Assembly: GCA_024743275.1 (NCBI GenBank)
Contig: JANSWW010000004.1
Location: 186,001-250,000 of the forward strand
Direction of reading: 5' to 3'
Length of the DNA: 64,000 nucleotides
Source of the DNA: Alphaproteobacteria bacterium
Lineage (GTDB): Bacteria; Pseudomonadota; Alphaproteobacteria; JANSWW01
Shown here: piece by piece, positions 25,624-33,878 of the stretch
Numbering within the stretch: position 1 is the stretch's first letter
Layout: every line of letters starts with the position of its first letter
Program-made: the position numbers and the translations under genes
The notes under the pieces: generated by a model
Seen by the model: the letters and a program-made list of their open reading frames with translations, nothing else
Databases searched by the model: none
What the model was told of the DNA's origin: nothing

Positions 25624-26313
25624 TTAGACCCCCTCGATCGTGAACTCGGGCGCACCTTGCCAGATCAGGTTCCAACTCGCGCCCGGACGGACATTCTGGA
25701 TGATGCCCGGATCGAAGGCGACAAAGCATCGTCCGCCCGCGTGGCGCACCGAGGGGTAGATCAGCCCGCGATGCCCCTCTGATCTCAGATCCGCGGCGAG
25801 GTGCTGCCCGGCCGGGTAGCCCCCCTCGGGGACCGGATCGAGCGCTGGATGCGCCTCCCCGTGCAGATCGGGGAAATCCCCGATGAAATCCGCGAGCAAC
25901 TCGACGTAGCGTGCCTTGTCCTCGTAGCGGCCGATGAAGCCCAACTCGCGGGTCCGGTGAAACCCAACTTCCTGCGCGCTCGTCAGCATGTCCCAGGCGC
26001 AGTACCACGCGCCGCGCTCGCCGGTGTTGAACCGGTTGCCCGAGGGTCGCGTGTAGGTGAATGCCGCGTTGATATGGCTTTGCCCATAAAGGGTCAGGTC
26101 ATGCGACCGCCGCACGAAGGCCAGTTCGCGACGGTCGAGTGCTGGGCTGCCCTCGCGCTCCGCGATCAGGCGGGCACTGGTCTCGCCTTCGATCTCGGCG
26201 AGGATGTCCGCCTCCTCGTCGCTGTCCACCAGTCCCCGCAGAACGGGCGGCTTGTGGTGAGTCTCGGAGATCAGTCGGACAAGAGCGCGGTCGTTGACCG
26301 ACGTGACCCTCAA
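25624..26313 (-). CDS. RES-domain toxin (NAD+-degrading type)
   Basis: The 229-residue protein carries an RES domain over about residues 70-225: RPSGNRFNTGERGAWYCAWD (Arg and Tyr of the active site), then Glu in AQEVGFHRTRE, and PSVRHAGGRCFVAFDP (Ser). Members such as MbcT and Res are NAD+ phosphorylases or glycohydrolases that stop growth by depleting NAD+. The likely start is TTG at 26313, overlapping the TGA of the antitoxin gene (TTGA). That order and coupling are usual for Xre-RES pairs. At 229 residues it is somewhat longer than typical (150-180) because of an N-terminal extension. Confidence 0.88.
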   Translation of the reverse strand: MRVTSVNDRALVRLISETHHKPPVLRGLVDSDEEADILAEIEGETSARLIAEREGSPALDRRELAFVRRSHDLTLYGQSHINAAFTYTRPSGNRFNTGERGAWYCAWDMLTSAQEVGFHRTRELGFIGRYEDKARYVELLADFIGDFPDLHGEAHPALDPVPEGGYPAGQHLAADLRSEGHRGLIYPSVRHAGGRCFVAFDPGIIQNVRPGASWNLIWQGAPEFTIEGV

Positions 26314-26699
26314 ACCCCGCCCCGCAGCGCATCGACATATCCCCGCACGCGCAGGATCTTAGGCAATCCCCCTTCGATCATCGCGTCCACGGGCCGCGCG
26401 CCGTCGAACTCGGGACCCCGGTTCGGCAGCTTCACCCAGTCGCGCGAGATCGGCTCGTTGAAATAGAGCTCGAGCGACTTGTAGAGGCCGATGAGCGCGG
26501 AAAGGCGCAGCATCTGGTCGCGCGTCAGATCACCGGCAAACCCGGGCTTCTTGGCCCGTTTCCAAGTGGATTCGGACATATCCGCCAGTGCCGCCGCCTC
26601 TCGCAGGGTAAGCGACCAGGCCTCGGCGATCCGCGCGAAGGCCTTGAGAGCAACCCCTTGCCGATCCGGCGCAGGACGCTCCAGAACAAGGTCTTCCAT
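26310..26699 (-). CDS. Xre/MbcA/ParS-family antitoxin
   Basis: The 129-residue protein has an Xre-like helix-turn-helix (about 30-70, LTLREAAALADMSESTWKRA) and a C-terminal DUF2384-type toxin-binding domain (about 75-129, ending RVRGYVDALRGGV). It neutralises the RES toxin encoded downstream with a 4-base overlap, and would repress the operon. AAAGGAG precedes the ATG. An inverted repeat 40-68 bases upstream is a candidate operator. Confidence 0.87.
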   Translation of the reverse strand: MEDLVLERPAPDRQGVALKAFARIAEAWSLTLREAAALADMSESTWKRAKKPGFAGDLTRDQMLRLSALIGLYKSLELYFNEPISRDWVKLPNRGPEFDGARPVDAMIEGGLPKILRVRGYVDALRGGV

Positions 26700-26739
26700 G
26701 TGTTGGCGCTCCTTTGTGGTTTGAGAAACAAGATAAGGC

Positions 26740-26767
26740 CATATGGCTTTAATTAGAAGTCCATATG
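26740..26767 (-). promoter_or_regulatory. Candidate operator of the Xre-RES operon
   Basis: CATATGG (26740-26746) and CCATATG (26761-26767) are perfect 7-bp inverted arms with a 14-base AT-rich spacer, upstream of the antitoxin start. Xre antitoxins autoregulate through such palindromes. The location overlaps where the promoter should be. Confidence 0.45.
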
Positions 26768-26869
26768 ATCATTCTTGGCACAGCTAGAGTGAGAGGGGTG
26801 CCGGGATTTCCGTGACGGGTTTGGAGATCGGGAGAGAGGCTCCCGGCTGGCCCGTCCGGAGGTATCCCG

Positions 26870-26994
26870 ATGACCAAGCAACAGAAAATCACCCTCAGCG
26901 CCTCGCGCGACATCCCCTTCAACAAGCTGATGCTCAGCCCGTCGAACGTGCGCCACGTCAAGGCGGGCGTGTCGATCGAGGAACTGGCCGAAGA
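26870..26994 (+). pseudogene. Truncated plasmid-type parB (N-terminal 41 codons)
   Basis: MTKQQKITLSASRDIPFNKL followed by SPSNVRHVKAGVSIEELAE is the N-terminus of a ParB/Srx-fold nuclease-like protein of alphaproteobacterial plasmids and integrative elements. A GGAGGTATCCCG sequence precedes the ATG. The reading then enters the right 115-bp repeat (from 26995) and continues as meaningless sequence to a TGA at 27095. About 90% of the gene is missing. Bases 26768-26869 hold only its leader. Confidence 0.65.
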
Positions 26995-27109
26995 GGACAG
27001 CGCGTCGCTCATCAACCACTCTTCCAAGCAATCTCTCCCCGGAGGGCGCCCCCTCCACCGGTCAATCCCGGAGAAGCCGCCGGCGCCGCCGCCTTGACCC
27101 ACATCAAGG
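26995..27109. repeat. 115-bp direct repeat, right copy
   Basis: This copy has 107 of 115 bases in common with 24802-24916 and is in the same orientation. It holds the first six codons and promoter of a yedE-like gene, now ending in the parB fragment. It lies just upstream of the site-2 protease gene. The remaining bases to 27218 are that gene's leader. Confidence 0.85.
27094..27107. promoter_or_regulatory. FNR/FixK-type box upstream of site-2 protease gene
   Basis: TTGACCCACATCAA, identical to the box at 24901, lies 112 bases before the protease ATG. It is in a suitable place to activate that gene under low oxygen. Both copies are fully conserved although the repeats differ elsewhere. Confidence 0.55.
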
Positions 27110-27218
27110 ACGCGGGTGCGCGCGAGTGCTGCTCTGGCGTGATCAAGCACACCGCCCGCGCACGGCCCAGGACGCCCTCGTTCAGGTCCCGACGGCGGCA
27201 CCTTTTCAGGAGGACTCC

Positions 27219-28349
27219 ATGTTCGGCCACAGCGTCAGCCTGTTCCGTATCTTCGGCTTCGAGATCCGGGTCGACATCACCTGGGCCTTTCTGGCGATCC
27301 TGATCGCGGTGTCGCTGGCCCGAGGGTTCTTCCCGGCGACCTATGAGGGCTGGCCCACCGTCACCTACTGGTGGATGGCGGCGGTCGGCATCGTCGGTGT
27401 CTTCATGTCGATCGTGCTGCACGAACTCGCCCATTCCGTCGCGGCCCGCTTCATGGGCCTGCAGATGAAGGGCATCACCCTTTTCCTGTTCGGCGGCGTC
27501 GCCGAGATGGGGGACGAGCCGAAGACCGCCAAGACCGAACTCGTCATGGCGATCGCCGGCCCGATCATGAGCCTGGTGCTGGCCGGCCTTCTGTTCGCCA
27601 CGGCGAACGTCCTGCGGCCGGAGGACGGTGTCACCCCCCTGGTCGCGGTGATCGACTATCTCGGCTGGCTCAACATGATCGTCGCCATTTTCAACATGGT
27701 GCCGGCCTTCCCCTTGGACGGCGGCCGGGTGTTGCGGGCGTTTCTCTGGTGGCTCAAGGGCGACAAGAGATCGGCGACCCTCTACGCGTCGCGCGGCGGG
27801 GAACTGTTCGGCCTGCTGCTGATCGGTCTCGGCATCTTCGCGGCGATCAGCGGCGCCTTCGGCCAGGGCCTGTGGTATGTGCTGATCGGCATGTTCGTGC
27901 GCTGGGCGGCGCGCAGCAGCTATCAGCAATTGGAGGTCCGCCGGGTGATGCGGGACGTCACCGCCCAGGATCTGATGCTGCCCCGCCAGGATATGGTCCC
28001 GCCGGACATCAGCGTCGCCGAACTGGTTCAGCACCATGTCTACCAGTTTCAGCAGCCGGTCTTTCCGGTGATCGACCGGGACGAGCTGATCGGCACCGTC
28101 GGCCTGGACGAGATCCGGGTCGTGCCCCAGGAGAACTGGCCGCTCGCCACCGTCCGGCAGATCATGCGGCCGGTCGACGAGACCACCATCGTCGCCCCGG
28201 ACACCAGCGCACTCGACGCCATGCGGCAGTTGCAGCAGGCGGAGGTCGAAGCCCTCATCGTCGCCCGCGACCACCACCCCCTCGGCGTGGTCTCCCAATC
28301 GGATATCTTGAAACTTATCGGCCTCAGAATGGATCTCGAGACGCGTTAA
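27219..28349 (+). CDS. Site-2-protease (M50) membrane peptidase with CBS pair
   Basis: The 376-residue protein has several transmembrane segments. The zinc motif HELAH (His68-Glu-x-x-His72) lies in the third, and NMVPAFPLDGGRVLRA near residue 160 supplies the third ligand (Asp). The C-terminal half (about 250-376) is a CBS pair (VQHHVYQFQQPVFPVIDRDELIG; LVVSQSDILKLIGL-like end) that may sense adenine nucleotides. The ATG at 27219 follows AGGAGG at ideal distance. Members cleave membrane-bound regulators. An FNR-type box upstream suggests oxygen control. Confidence 0.92.
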   Translation: MFGHSVSLFRIFGFEIRVDITWAFLAILIAVSLARGFFPATYEGWPTVTYWWMAAVGIVGVFMSIVLHELAHSVAARFMGLQMKGITLFLFGGVAEMGDEPKTAKTELVMAIAGPIMSLVLAGLLFATANVLRPEDGVTPLVAVIDYLGWLNMIVAIFNMVPAFPLDGGRVLRAFLWWLKGDKRSATLYASRGGELFGLLLIGLGIFAAISGAFGQGLWYVLIGMFVRWAARSSYQQLEVRRVMRDVTAQDLMLPRQDMVPPDISVAELVQHHVYQFQQPVFPVIDRDELIGTVGLDEIRVVPQENWPLATVRQIMRPVDETTIVAPDTSALDAMRQLQQAEVEALIVARDHHPLGVVSQSDILKLIGLRMDLETR

Positions 28350-28490
28350 ATTTCCTCTATCGGGGCATTTGAAAAATTTTTCCACCTTGACGCTTCCGTC
28401 CCCCCCCTTATGTCGGCTAACTGTCAAACGACATGAAAATCAGAGTCCGCCCCCTATACGGGAGAGGCCGGACCCTATCGGAGGATCACA

Positions 28491-30050
28491 GTGACCGACA
28501 CGCTCAACGCCCTGATCGCGGATCACGCGGCGGACGCTCCCGCCATTGGCGGACTCGACCGGCCGTGGCTGACCTATGACGCCCTCAGGGGCCTCGGCGT
28601 CAAGACCGCCGCCGCCCTGCACGGCGCCGGGATCGGCCGCGGCGACCGGGTCGCGATCGTGTTGGCCAACGGCCCGGAAATGGCGACCGCCTTCGTGACG
28701 ATCGCCCAGGCCGCCACAACGGCGCCGCTCAATCCCGCCTATAAACAGGATGAGTACGAATTCTATCTCGAGGATCTCAAGGCCAAGGCGATCGTGCTGG
28801 CTGACGGCGATACCGGCCCGGCCCATGCGGCGGCCAAGACCCTCGGCATTCCAATCCTGCGTCTCACGACCGGCGCCGAGCGCCCGGCGGGCGATTTCGA
28901 CCTGGCGGCGGAGGAGAAGATCGCCGGCACGCCGGATACGAGCCTGCCGGGGGCCGGCGACGTCGCCCTGATCCTGCACACCTCCGGCACCACATCGCGG
29001 CCGAAGATCGTGCCGCTGCTGCAGTCCAACCTCGCCGCCTCGGCCCGCAATATCGGCGCCGCCCTGGCCCTGACACCGGAGGATCGCTGCCTCAACGTCA
29101 TGCCGCTGTTCCATATCCACGGCCTGATCGCGGCGATTTCCTCCTCGCTCGCCGCCGGCGGTTCGATCTGGTGCGCCCCGGGCTTCGACGCGATCCGTTT
29201 CTTCGGGTGGCTGACCACCGCCGATCCGACCTGGTACACGGCGGTCCCGACCATGCATCAGACGATCCTGGCGCGCGCCGGCCGCAATAAGGAGGTGATC
29301 GAGAAATCCCGGCTGCGGCTGCTGCGCTCCTCCTCCGCCTCCCTGCCGCCGCAGGTGATGACGGCCCTGACCGAGACCTTCGACGCCCCGGTGATCGAAA
29401 GCTATGGCATGACCGAGGCCTGCCACCAGATGACCTCGAACCCGATGCCGCCCCGGGCGCAGAAGCCCGGAAGCGTCGGGGTGCCGGCCGGGCCGGAGGT
29501 GCGGATCGCCCACGAGACCGAGAACCGGCTGCTCGGCGATCACGATCTCGGCGAGGTTTCGATCTCCGGGCCGAATGTCACGCCGGGCTATGAGAGCAAT
29601 CCGGACGCCAATCTGAAGAACTTCTTCGAGGCGGACGGCAAGCGCTGGTTCCGCACCGGCGACCAGGGCACCTTCGACGAGGACGGCTATCTCAACCTGA
29701 CCGGCCGGTTGAAGGAGATCATCAACCGGGGCGGCGAGAAGGTCAGCCCGCTCGAGGTCGACGCGGTCCTGATGGACCATCCGGCGGTGACGCAGGTCGT
29801 CACCTTCGCGATGCCTCATCCGAAGCTGGGCGAGGAGGTCGCCGCCGCCTGCGTGCTGAAAGAGGGCGAAGACGCCAGCGAAAGCGATATCCGCGCCTTC
29901 GCCGCCGAGAAGCTCGCCGCCTTCAAGGTCCCACGTAAGGTGGTCATCCTCGACGAAATCCCGAAAGGGGCGACCGGCAAGCTGCAGCGGATCGGGCTTG
30001 CCGAGAAGCTTGGCCTTGCCGGTGAAAAGGGGACGGGAGACGCGGCATGA
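28491..30050 (+). CDS. Acyl-CoA (oxalyl-CoA-like) synthetase
   Basis: The 519-residue AMP-forming ligase has HTSGTTSRPK (P-loop) near residue 163, YGMTE near 304, the RTGD motif near 385 and the catalytic Lys in GATGKLQR near 498. Overall wording resembles the short oxalate-CoA ligase/AAE3-Fat2 group. GTG is the likely start, after GGAGG. The stop overlaps the next gene's ATG (ATGA), so it forms an operon with the PanE-like reductase. It activates a carboxylate to its CoA ester in the cytoplasm; the exact acid is not fixed by sequence. Confidence 0.85.
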   Translation: MTDTLNALIADHAADAPAIGGLDRPWLTYDALRGLGVKTAAALHGAGIGRGDRVAIVLANGPEMATAFVTIAQAATTAPLNPAYKQDEYEFYLEDLKAKAIVLADGDTGPAHAAAKTLGIPILRLTTGAERPAGDFDLAAEEKIAGTPDTSLPGAGDVALILHTSGTTSRPKIVPLLQSNLAASARNIGAALALTPEDRCLNVMPLFHIHGLIAAISSSLAAGGSIWCAPGFDAIRFFGWLTTADPTWYTAVPTMHQTILARAGRNKEVIEKSRLRLLRSSSASLPPQVMTALTETFDAPVIESYGMTEACHQMTSNPMPPRAQKPGSVGVPAGPEVRIAHETENRLLGDHDLGEVSISGPNVTPGYESNPDANLKNFFEADGKRWFRTGDQGTFDEDGYLNLTGRLKEIINRGGEKVSPLEVDAVLMDHPAVTQVVTFAMPHPKLGEEVAAACVLKEGEDASESDIRAFAAEKLAAFKVPRKVVILDEIPKGATGKLQRIGLAEKLGLAGEKGTGDAA

Positions 30051-31021
30051 AGATCTGTATTTTCGGGGCCGGCGCCATCGGCGGCTATATGGGCGTGAAA
30101 CTGGCCCAGGCCGGCGCGGATCTCAGCCTGGTCGCGCGCGGCCCGCATCTCGCGGCCATGAAGGAAAAGGGCCTCACCCTGATCGAGGAGGGCGAAACCG
30201 TCACCGTGCCGGTCACCGCCTCGGACGACCCGGCGGACCTCGGCGAACAGGACTATATCATCGTCACCCTAAAGGCCCATTCGGTGCCGCCGGTGGTCGA
30301 CAAGATGCAGCCGCTGATCGGTGAAAACACGACCATCGTCAGCGGCGTCAACGGCGTGCCTTGGTGGTACTTTCATAAGCTCGACGGACCGTTGGAGGGC
30401 ACCCGCCTCGCCTCGGTGGATCCGGGCGACGCCCAGTGGAACGGCTTCGGCCCGGACCGGGTCCTCGGCTGCGTCGTCTATCCGGCGGCCGAGGTCGTCG
30501 AGCCGGGTACGATCAAGCATATCGAGGGCAACCGCTTCTCCCTCGGCGAGCCGGACGGCAGCAAGTCGGAGCGGGCGATGGCCCTCTCCAAGGCACTCAG
30601 CGCGGCCGGCCTCAAGGCGCCGGTCCGGCCCCGGCTGCGCGACGAGATCTGGGTCAAGCTATGGGGCAACCTCTCCTTCAACCCGATCTCGGCGCTGACC
30701 CATGCGACCCTGGACGTGCTGTGCACCGACCCGGGCACGCGGGCGGTCGCCAAGGGCATGATGCTGGAAGCCCAGGAGATCGCCGAGAAACTCGGTGTGA
30801 AGTTCCCGATCGATGTGGAAAAGCGGATCGACGGCGGCGCCGCCGTCGGGGCCCATCGCACCTCGATGCTGCAGGACCTGGACCAGGGCCGGCCGATGGA
30901 GATCGACGCCCTGGTCGGCTCGGTTCAGGAATTGGGCCGGGTGACCGAAACGCCGACCCTGACCATCGACACGGTGCTCGCCCTCATCAGGCTGCGGGCG
31001 AAGACGGCCGGTCTCGCCTGA
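30047..31021 (+). CDS. 2-dehydropantoate 2-reductase family protein
   Basis: The 324-residue protein begins MKICIFGAGAIGGYMGVKLA, the NAD(P)H Rossmann motif of PanE/ApbA. The C-terminal helical domain has EIWVKLWGNLSFNPISALT near residue 200 (catalytic Lys and Asn) and ends with the usual EIDALVGSVQELGR. PanE reduces 2-dehydropantoate to pantoate for CoA, but several paralogues act on other 2-oxo acids. Coupling to an acyl-CoA ligase gene, not panB, favours a catabolic paralogue, so no symbol is given. Confidence 0.88.
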   Translation: MKICIFGAGAIGGYMGVKLAQAGADLSLVARGPHLAAMKEKGLTLIEEGETVTVPVTASDDPADLGEQDYIIVTLKAHSVPPVVDKMQPLIGENTTIVSGVNGVPWWYFHKLDGPLEGTRLASVDPGDAQWNGFGPDRVLGCVVYPAAEVVEPGTIKHIEGNRFSLGEPDGSKSERAMALSKALSAAGLKAPVRPRLRDEIWVKLWGNLSFNPISALTHATLDVLCTDPGTRAVAKGMMLEAQEIAEKLGVKFPIDVEKRIDGGAAVGAHRTSMLQDLDQGRPMEIDALVGSVQELGRVTETPTLTIDTVLALIRLRAKTAGLA

Positions 31022-31051
31022 TAGGCCCGGGGAATCGGCGGACCGGCGGAC

Positions 31052-31576
31052 TCAGTGCACCGCCTGGCTGAGGATGGCCAACGCGGCCATCGGCTCCCTA
31101 TCCGGTTTTAGGCCCGAGTTTGGACCCGGTTGCGGGGTCCGCACCGCCATGCCCGCGCGCGACAGGGCGTTGGCGTAATCCGACAGGGGCTGCCAGATGA
31201 TCCGGCGGGCGGCCGGGATGATCATGTCGTTCAGGATCTTGTGAGCGACATGGGCGTCGCGGTTCTGAAAGGCCTCGATCAGGCTTTGGAAGGCGAGCTC
31301 GTCCCGGCTGACGCCTTGGCAATGGGGCAGGTGGACCGATAGTCCTCGCTGGTGCCCGGCGACGAACAGCATCATGGCCAGTTCGAACGGGGCGACCGCC
31401 TTCCGGGCATGGGCATAGCCATAGGCCTGGTCGAGATGCTCCGTCGCGGACGCGCCCTCGGAGAAGCACCGGAACCAGTGGCGCAGCGACCAAAGAACAA
31501 GCTGATTAGCCGTGGATAGCCCGGCGACTCCGCCGTGAACCGTCGTCTCCTCGTTCGAAAACCGCATATGGCCCAT
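31052..31576 (-). CDS. Iron-regulated protein of unknown function
   Basis: The 174-residue protein (start MGHMRFSNEE at 31576, 8 bases after GGGGAGG) is mainly helical and soluble, with no signal peptide. It contains several His/Cys residues (RHWFRCFSEG, PHCQGVSRDEL, HVAHKI). No family is recognised. Two Fur-like boxes lie within 105 bases upstream, the best clue: it is likely induced by iron limitation. It follows the chemoreceptor gene on the same strand but a strong terminator lies between, so it has its own promoter. Confidence 0.65.
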   Translation of the reverse strand: MGHMRFSNEETTVHGGVAGLSTANQLVLWSLRHWFRCFSEGASATEHLDQAYGYAHARKAVAPFELAMMLFVAGHQRGLSVHLPHCQGVSRDELAFQSLIEAFQNRDAHVAHKILNDMIIPAARRIIWQPLSDYANALSRAGMAVRTPQPGPNSGLKPDREPMAALAILSQAVH

Positions 31577-31607
31577 GAATTGTCCTCCCCGTCTCACGGT
31601 TCTGTAA

Positions 31608-31626
31608 ATGCAAATCATTCTCAAAT
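31608..31626 (-). promoter_or_regulatory. Fur-like box 1
   Basis: On the minus strand the site reads ATTTGAGAATGATTTGCAT, close to the Fur/iron-box core TGAGAATGATTTGCA. It is 32 bases upstream of the chosen ATG, placed to block the promoter when iron is bound. Confidence 0.6.
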
Positions 31627-31662
31627 TTGATAAGACGCATATTCGAGGCCGTCAACAAGTTT

Positions 31663-31679
31663 TTGAGAATCACTCGCAA
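31663..31679 (+). promoter_or_regulatory. Fur-like box 2
   Basis: TTGAGAATCACTCGCAA on the plus strand repeats the box 1 core (TTGAGAAT-A-T-GCA) in the opposite orientation. Two such boxes 36 bases apart are typical of strongly iron-repressed promoters in alphaproteobacteria. Confidence 0.5.
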
Positions 31680-31682
31680 AAG

Positions 31683-31717
31683 AAAGGCCGTGCCATCGCG
31701 AAGACGGCACGGCCTTT
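31683..31717 (-). terminator. Intrinsic terminator after the chemoreceptor gene
   Basis: AAAGGCCGTGCC pairs with GGCACGGCCTTT over 12 bp around an 11-base loop. On the minus strand it is followed by TTTCTTTT and lies 28 bases after the receptor stop. It should insulate the iron-regulated gene from readthrough. Confidence 0.85.
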
Positions 31718-31745
31718 TCAGGACGCGGTGGTGGCTTGAGGAAGG

Positions 31746-33428
31746 TTAGGCCCGTTCACGGCCGAGATCGGCGATGAAGCCGGCTACGTCCTGTTTCAGG
31801 CCCTGGGATTGACCGACCAGCCGTTCGGCCGCGGACTTGAGGGAACCCGCCATGTCCCCGACCTGACCGGCCACCGCCTGCACATCGGTGAGATTACGGG
31901 CGACATCGGCCGCCCCTGACGCCGCCGCGTTCGCGTTGGACGCGATCTCCTGTGTCGCCGAGGTCTGCTGCTCGACGGCCGACGCGATGTTGCCGGAGAT
32001 CTCGTTGATGCGGGCGACGGTCTCCCGCGCCGCCGAGATCGCCTTGGACGTGCTCGCGGTCGACTGCTGCATCATCTCGATCTGGCTCGCGATCTGGTCG
32101 GTCGCCGTCGCGGTCTGGGTCGCCAGCGACTTGACCTCGGTGGCGACGACCGCGAAGCCCTTTCCGGCGTCCCCGGCCCGCGCCGCCTCGATGGTCGCGT
32201 TGAGGGCCAGGAGGTTCGTCTGCTCCGCGATATCGTTGATCAACTGGATGATCCCGCCAATCTCGGCGGCCAGTCCGTCGAGCTTCGCGACCGAGACGGT
32301 GGTTTCCTCCATCTCGTCCGCCGCCTTCTGGGCGACCGTCGCGCTTTCCACGAGCTGACGGCTGATTTCCTGGATCGAGGAGGTCAGTTCGTCGGACGCG
32401 CTGGCCACCGTGGTGACGTTCTGGGAGGATTCCTGGACCGCGATGGAAGCCGCCTTGGTCCGGTCCGTGCCATGGGCGGCGGAATTGGCGAGCTCGTCGG
32501 AATTGTCCTTCAGCTCCTCCGCGGCGGACAGCACCGAGCCGACCACGACGCCCACGGATTTCTCGAAGTCCTCGGCCGTCCGACGCAGGGTGTCCCGCCG
32601 GGCCCGTTCCATCTCGGCCTTGCCCTCCTCCTGCTGGCGCCGCAGCCGCTCGTTCTCGGCGAGCTTCTCCCGGAACACACTCAAGGCGGACGCCATGACG
32701 CCGAGCTCGTCACGCCGGTGATCGTCGACGACCTCGATATCGAGGTCGTTGTCGGCGAGCCGGTTGATCGCGGCGGTCACCCGGGCGAGCGGGCCGGAAA
32801 TGTTGCGGGAAATCGCGATCCCGAGGCCGACCAACGCAACAAGGACAATCGCCACGCCGATCGCGAGATCGCGATAGATATCCATCAATTCGGCCTGAAG
32901 ATCGTCGTCATAGATCCCGGTCCCTATGGTGATATCCCAGGGCGCGAAACGCTTCACATAGGAGGTCTTCGGCACCGGCGTTTCGGATTGTCCCTTGGGC
33001 CACATGTACTGGACGACCCCGCCCGCCGGATCGGCCTTGGCCACCTTCACGATTTCGCGCAAGAGAAAGAGGCCGGTCGGATCCTGGACGTCCCACAGAT
33101 TCTTGCCGATCAACGCCGGCTTCGCGCCATGGGCGATCCCGGTGCCGTCCGAGAGATAGGCGAAGATATACTCGTTGCCCCGAAAGCGCAGCGGCTGGAC
33201 CACGGCGCGGAACGTATCGAGCTTCTCTTCCCGGGTCAGATCGCGGCTATCGATGTCCGCCATGATCGACTCGACGCTGTCGATGACGCTTTTCAATTCG
33301 GTGACCCGGCTCTGGGTCAAGGTGCGCGTCTCCAGTACGGCGGCGAACACCGACAGGGCAACCAATCCGATCACCGACAGGGTCACCAGAAGATAGATTT
33401 TCGGCGCGACCTTCAGCCTATTCAGCAT
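31746..33428 (-). CDS. Methyl-accepting chemotaxis protein with Cache-type sensor
   Basis: The 560-residue receptor starts at ATG 33428 after TGGAGGAG. It has two membrane segments (about 10-30 and 185-207) around a periplasmic single-Cache (sCache_2) domain, with [15 protein letters not shown] and [21 protein letters not shown] domain follows (about 208-262), then a cytoplasmic signalling coil. The CheA/CheW-binding hairpin tip reads [32 protein letters not shown]. Cache_2 sensors often bind small organic acids. No che genes adjoin it. Confidence 0.95.
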   Translation of the reverse strand: MLNRLKVAPKIYLLVTLSVIGLVALSVFAAVLETRTLTQSRVTELKSVIDSVESIMADIDSRDLTREEKLDTFRAVVQPLRFRGNEYIFAYLSDGTGIAHGAKPALIGKNLWDVQDPTGLFLLREIVKVAKADPAGGVVQYMWPKGQSETPVPKTSYVKRFAPWDITIGTGIYDDDLQAELMDIYRDLAIGVAIVLVALVGLGIAISRNISGPLARVTAAINRLADNDLDIEVVDDHRRDELGVMASALSVFREKLAENERLRRQQEEGKAEMERARRDTLRRTAEDFEKSVGVVVGSVLSAAEELKDNSDELANSAAHGTDRTKAASIAVQESSQNVTTVASASDELTSSIQEISRQLVESATVAQKAADEMEETTVSVAKLDGLAAEIGGIIQLINDIAEQTNLLALNATIEAARAGDAGKGFAVVATEVKSLATQTATATDQIASQIEMMQQSTASTSKAISAARETVARINEISGNIASAVEQQTSATQEIASNANAAASGAADVARNLTDVQAVAGQVGDMAGSLKSAAERLVGQSQGLKQDVAGFIADLGRERA

Positions 33429-33878
33429 TTCTCTCCTCCACAAAATCTCGAACGCCTTGGAATGAGGGGAGATAAGCCACCACATATGAACAGTTCGTAA
33501 ACAAGATTCAAAAAAATGAATAATAACCACGCTTCGTATAAATCAAAAATCAGAACTCCTTATCGAAAAATGACATTTTTTTAAAATACCTCACCCGATA
33601 TAATGAAATAAACGCAAAACCCCTTCTATTTATTTAAAAATAACACGACAAATTCCGAAATTGAAATTATATTACAGGAAGTTCCGGGCTATGCCACCAA
33701 GCTGCGGCCCACGCGCCTCGCACGCGTCGAGGCTACAACACGACGCTTCACAAGCCAGTGAAACCAGCCCGCCGCACCTATGGGCCGACCCCGTCTTGCC
33801 CTAGTGAGAAAGGTGACATCCGACTCGCGACCCCGCGGGTCGCCCCGAAAAGGGTCCCTTCCAGTTGGAGGAAATACC
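33429..33878. other. AT-rich intergenic region between divergent receptor and P460-like genes
   Basis: This 450-bp gap is strongly AT-rich from about 33480 to 33680, with long A and T runs, then returns to high GC. It must hold the divergent promoters of the chemoreceptor and the P460-like gene. A 7-bp stem-loop with a 3-base loop (GCGACCC/GGGTCGC, 33827-33843) lies about 23 bases before the P460-like ribosome-binding site and could affect leader folding. No gene or RNA family is seen. Confidence 0.5.

Larger units (their letters stand above)
24917..26994. mobile_element. Inserted island with RES/Xre module and plasmid-type relics
   Basis: The stretch between the two 115-bp repeats splits what was once a short divergent promoter region between yedE and the site-2 protease. 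It holds a 43-codon gene end, low-GC relic frames, an RES toxin and its Xre antitoxin, and the first 41 codons of a plasmid-type parB cut exactly at the right repeat. No transposase or integrase remains. The content (parB, toxin-antitoxin) suggests plasmid or integrative-element origin followed by deletion. Confidence 0.65.

Noticed and set aside
26749-27201. A second yedE-like gene on the minus strand
   Set aside because: Only the first six codons and the leader match yedE; the rest is parB antisense.
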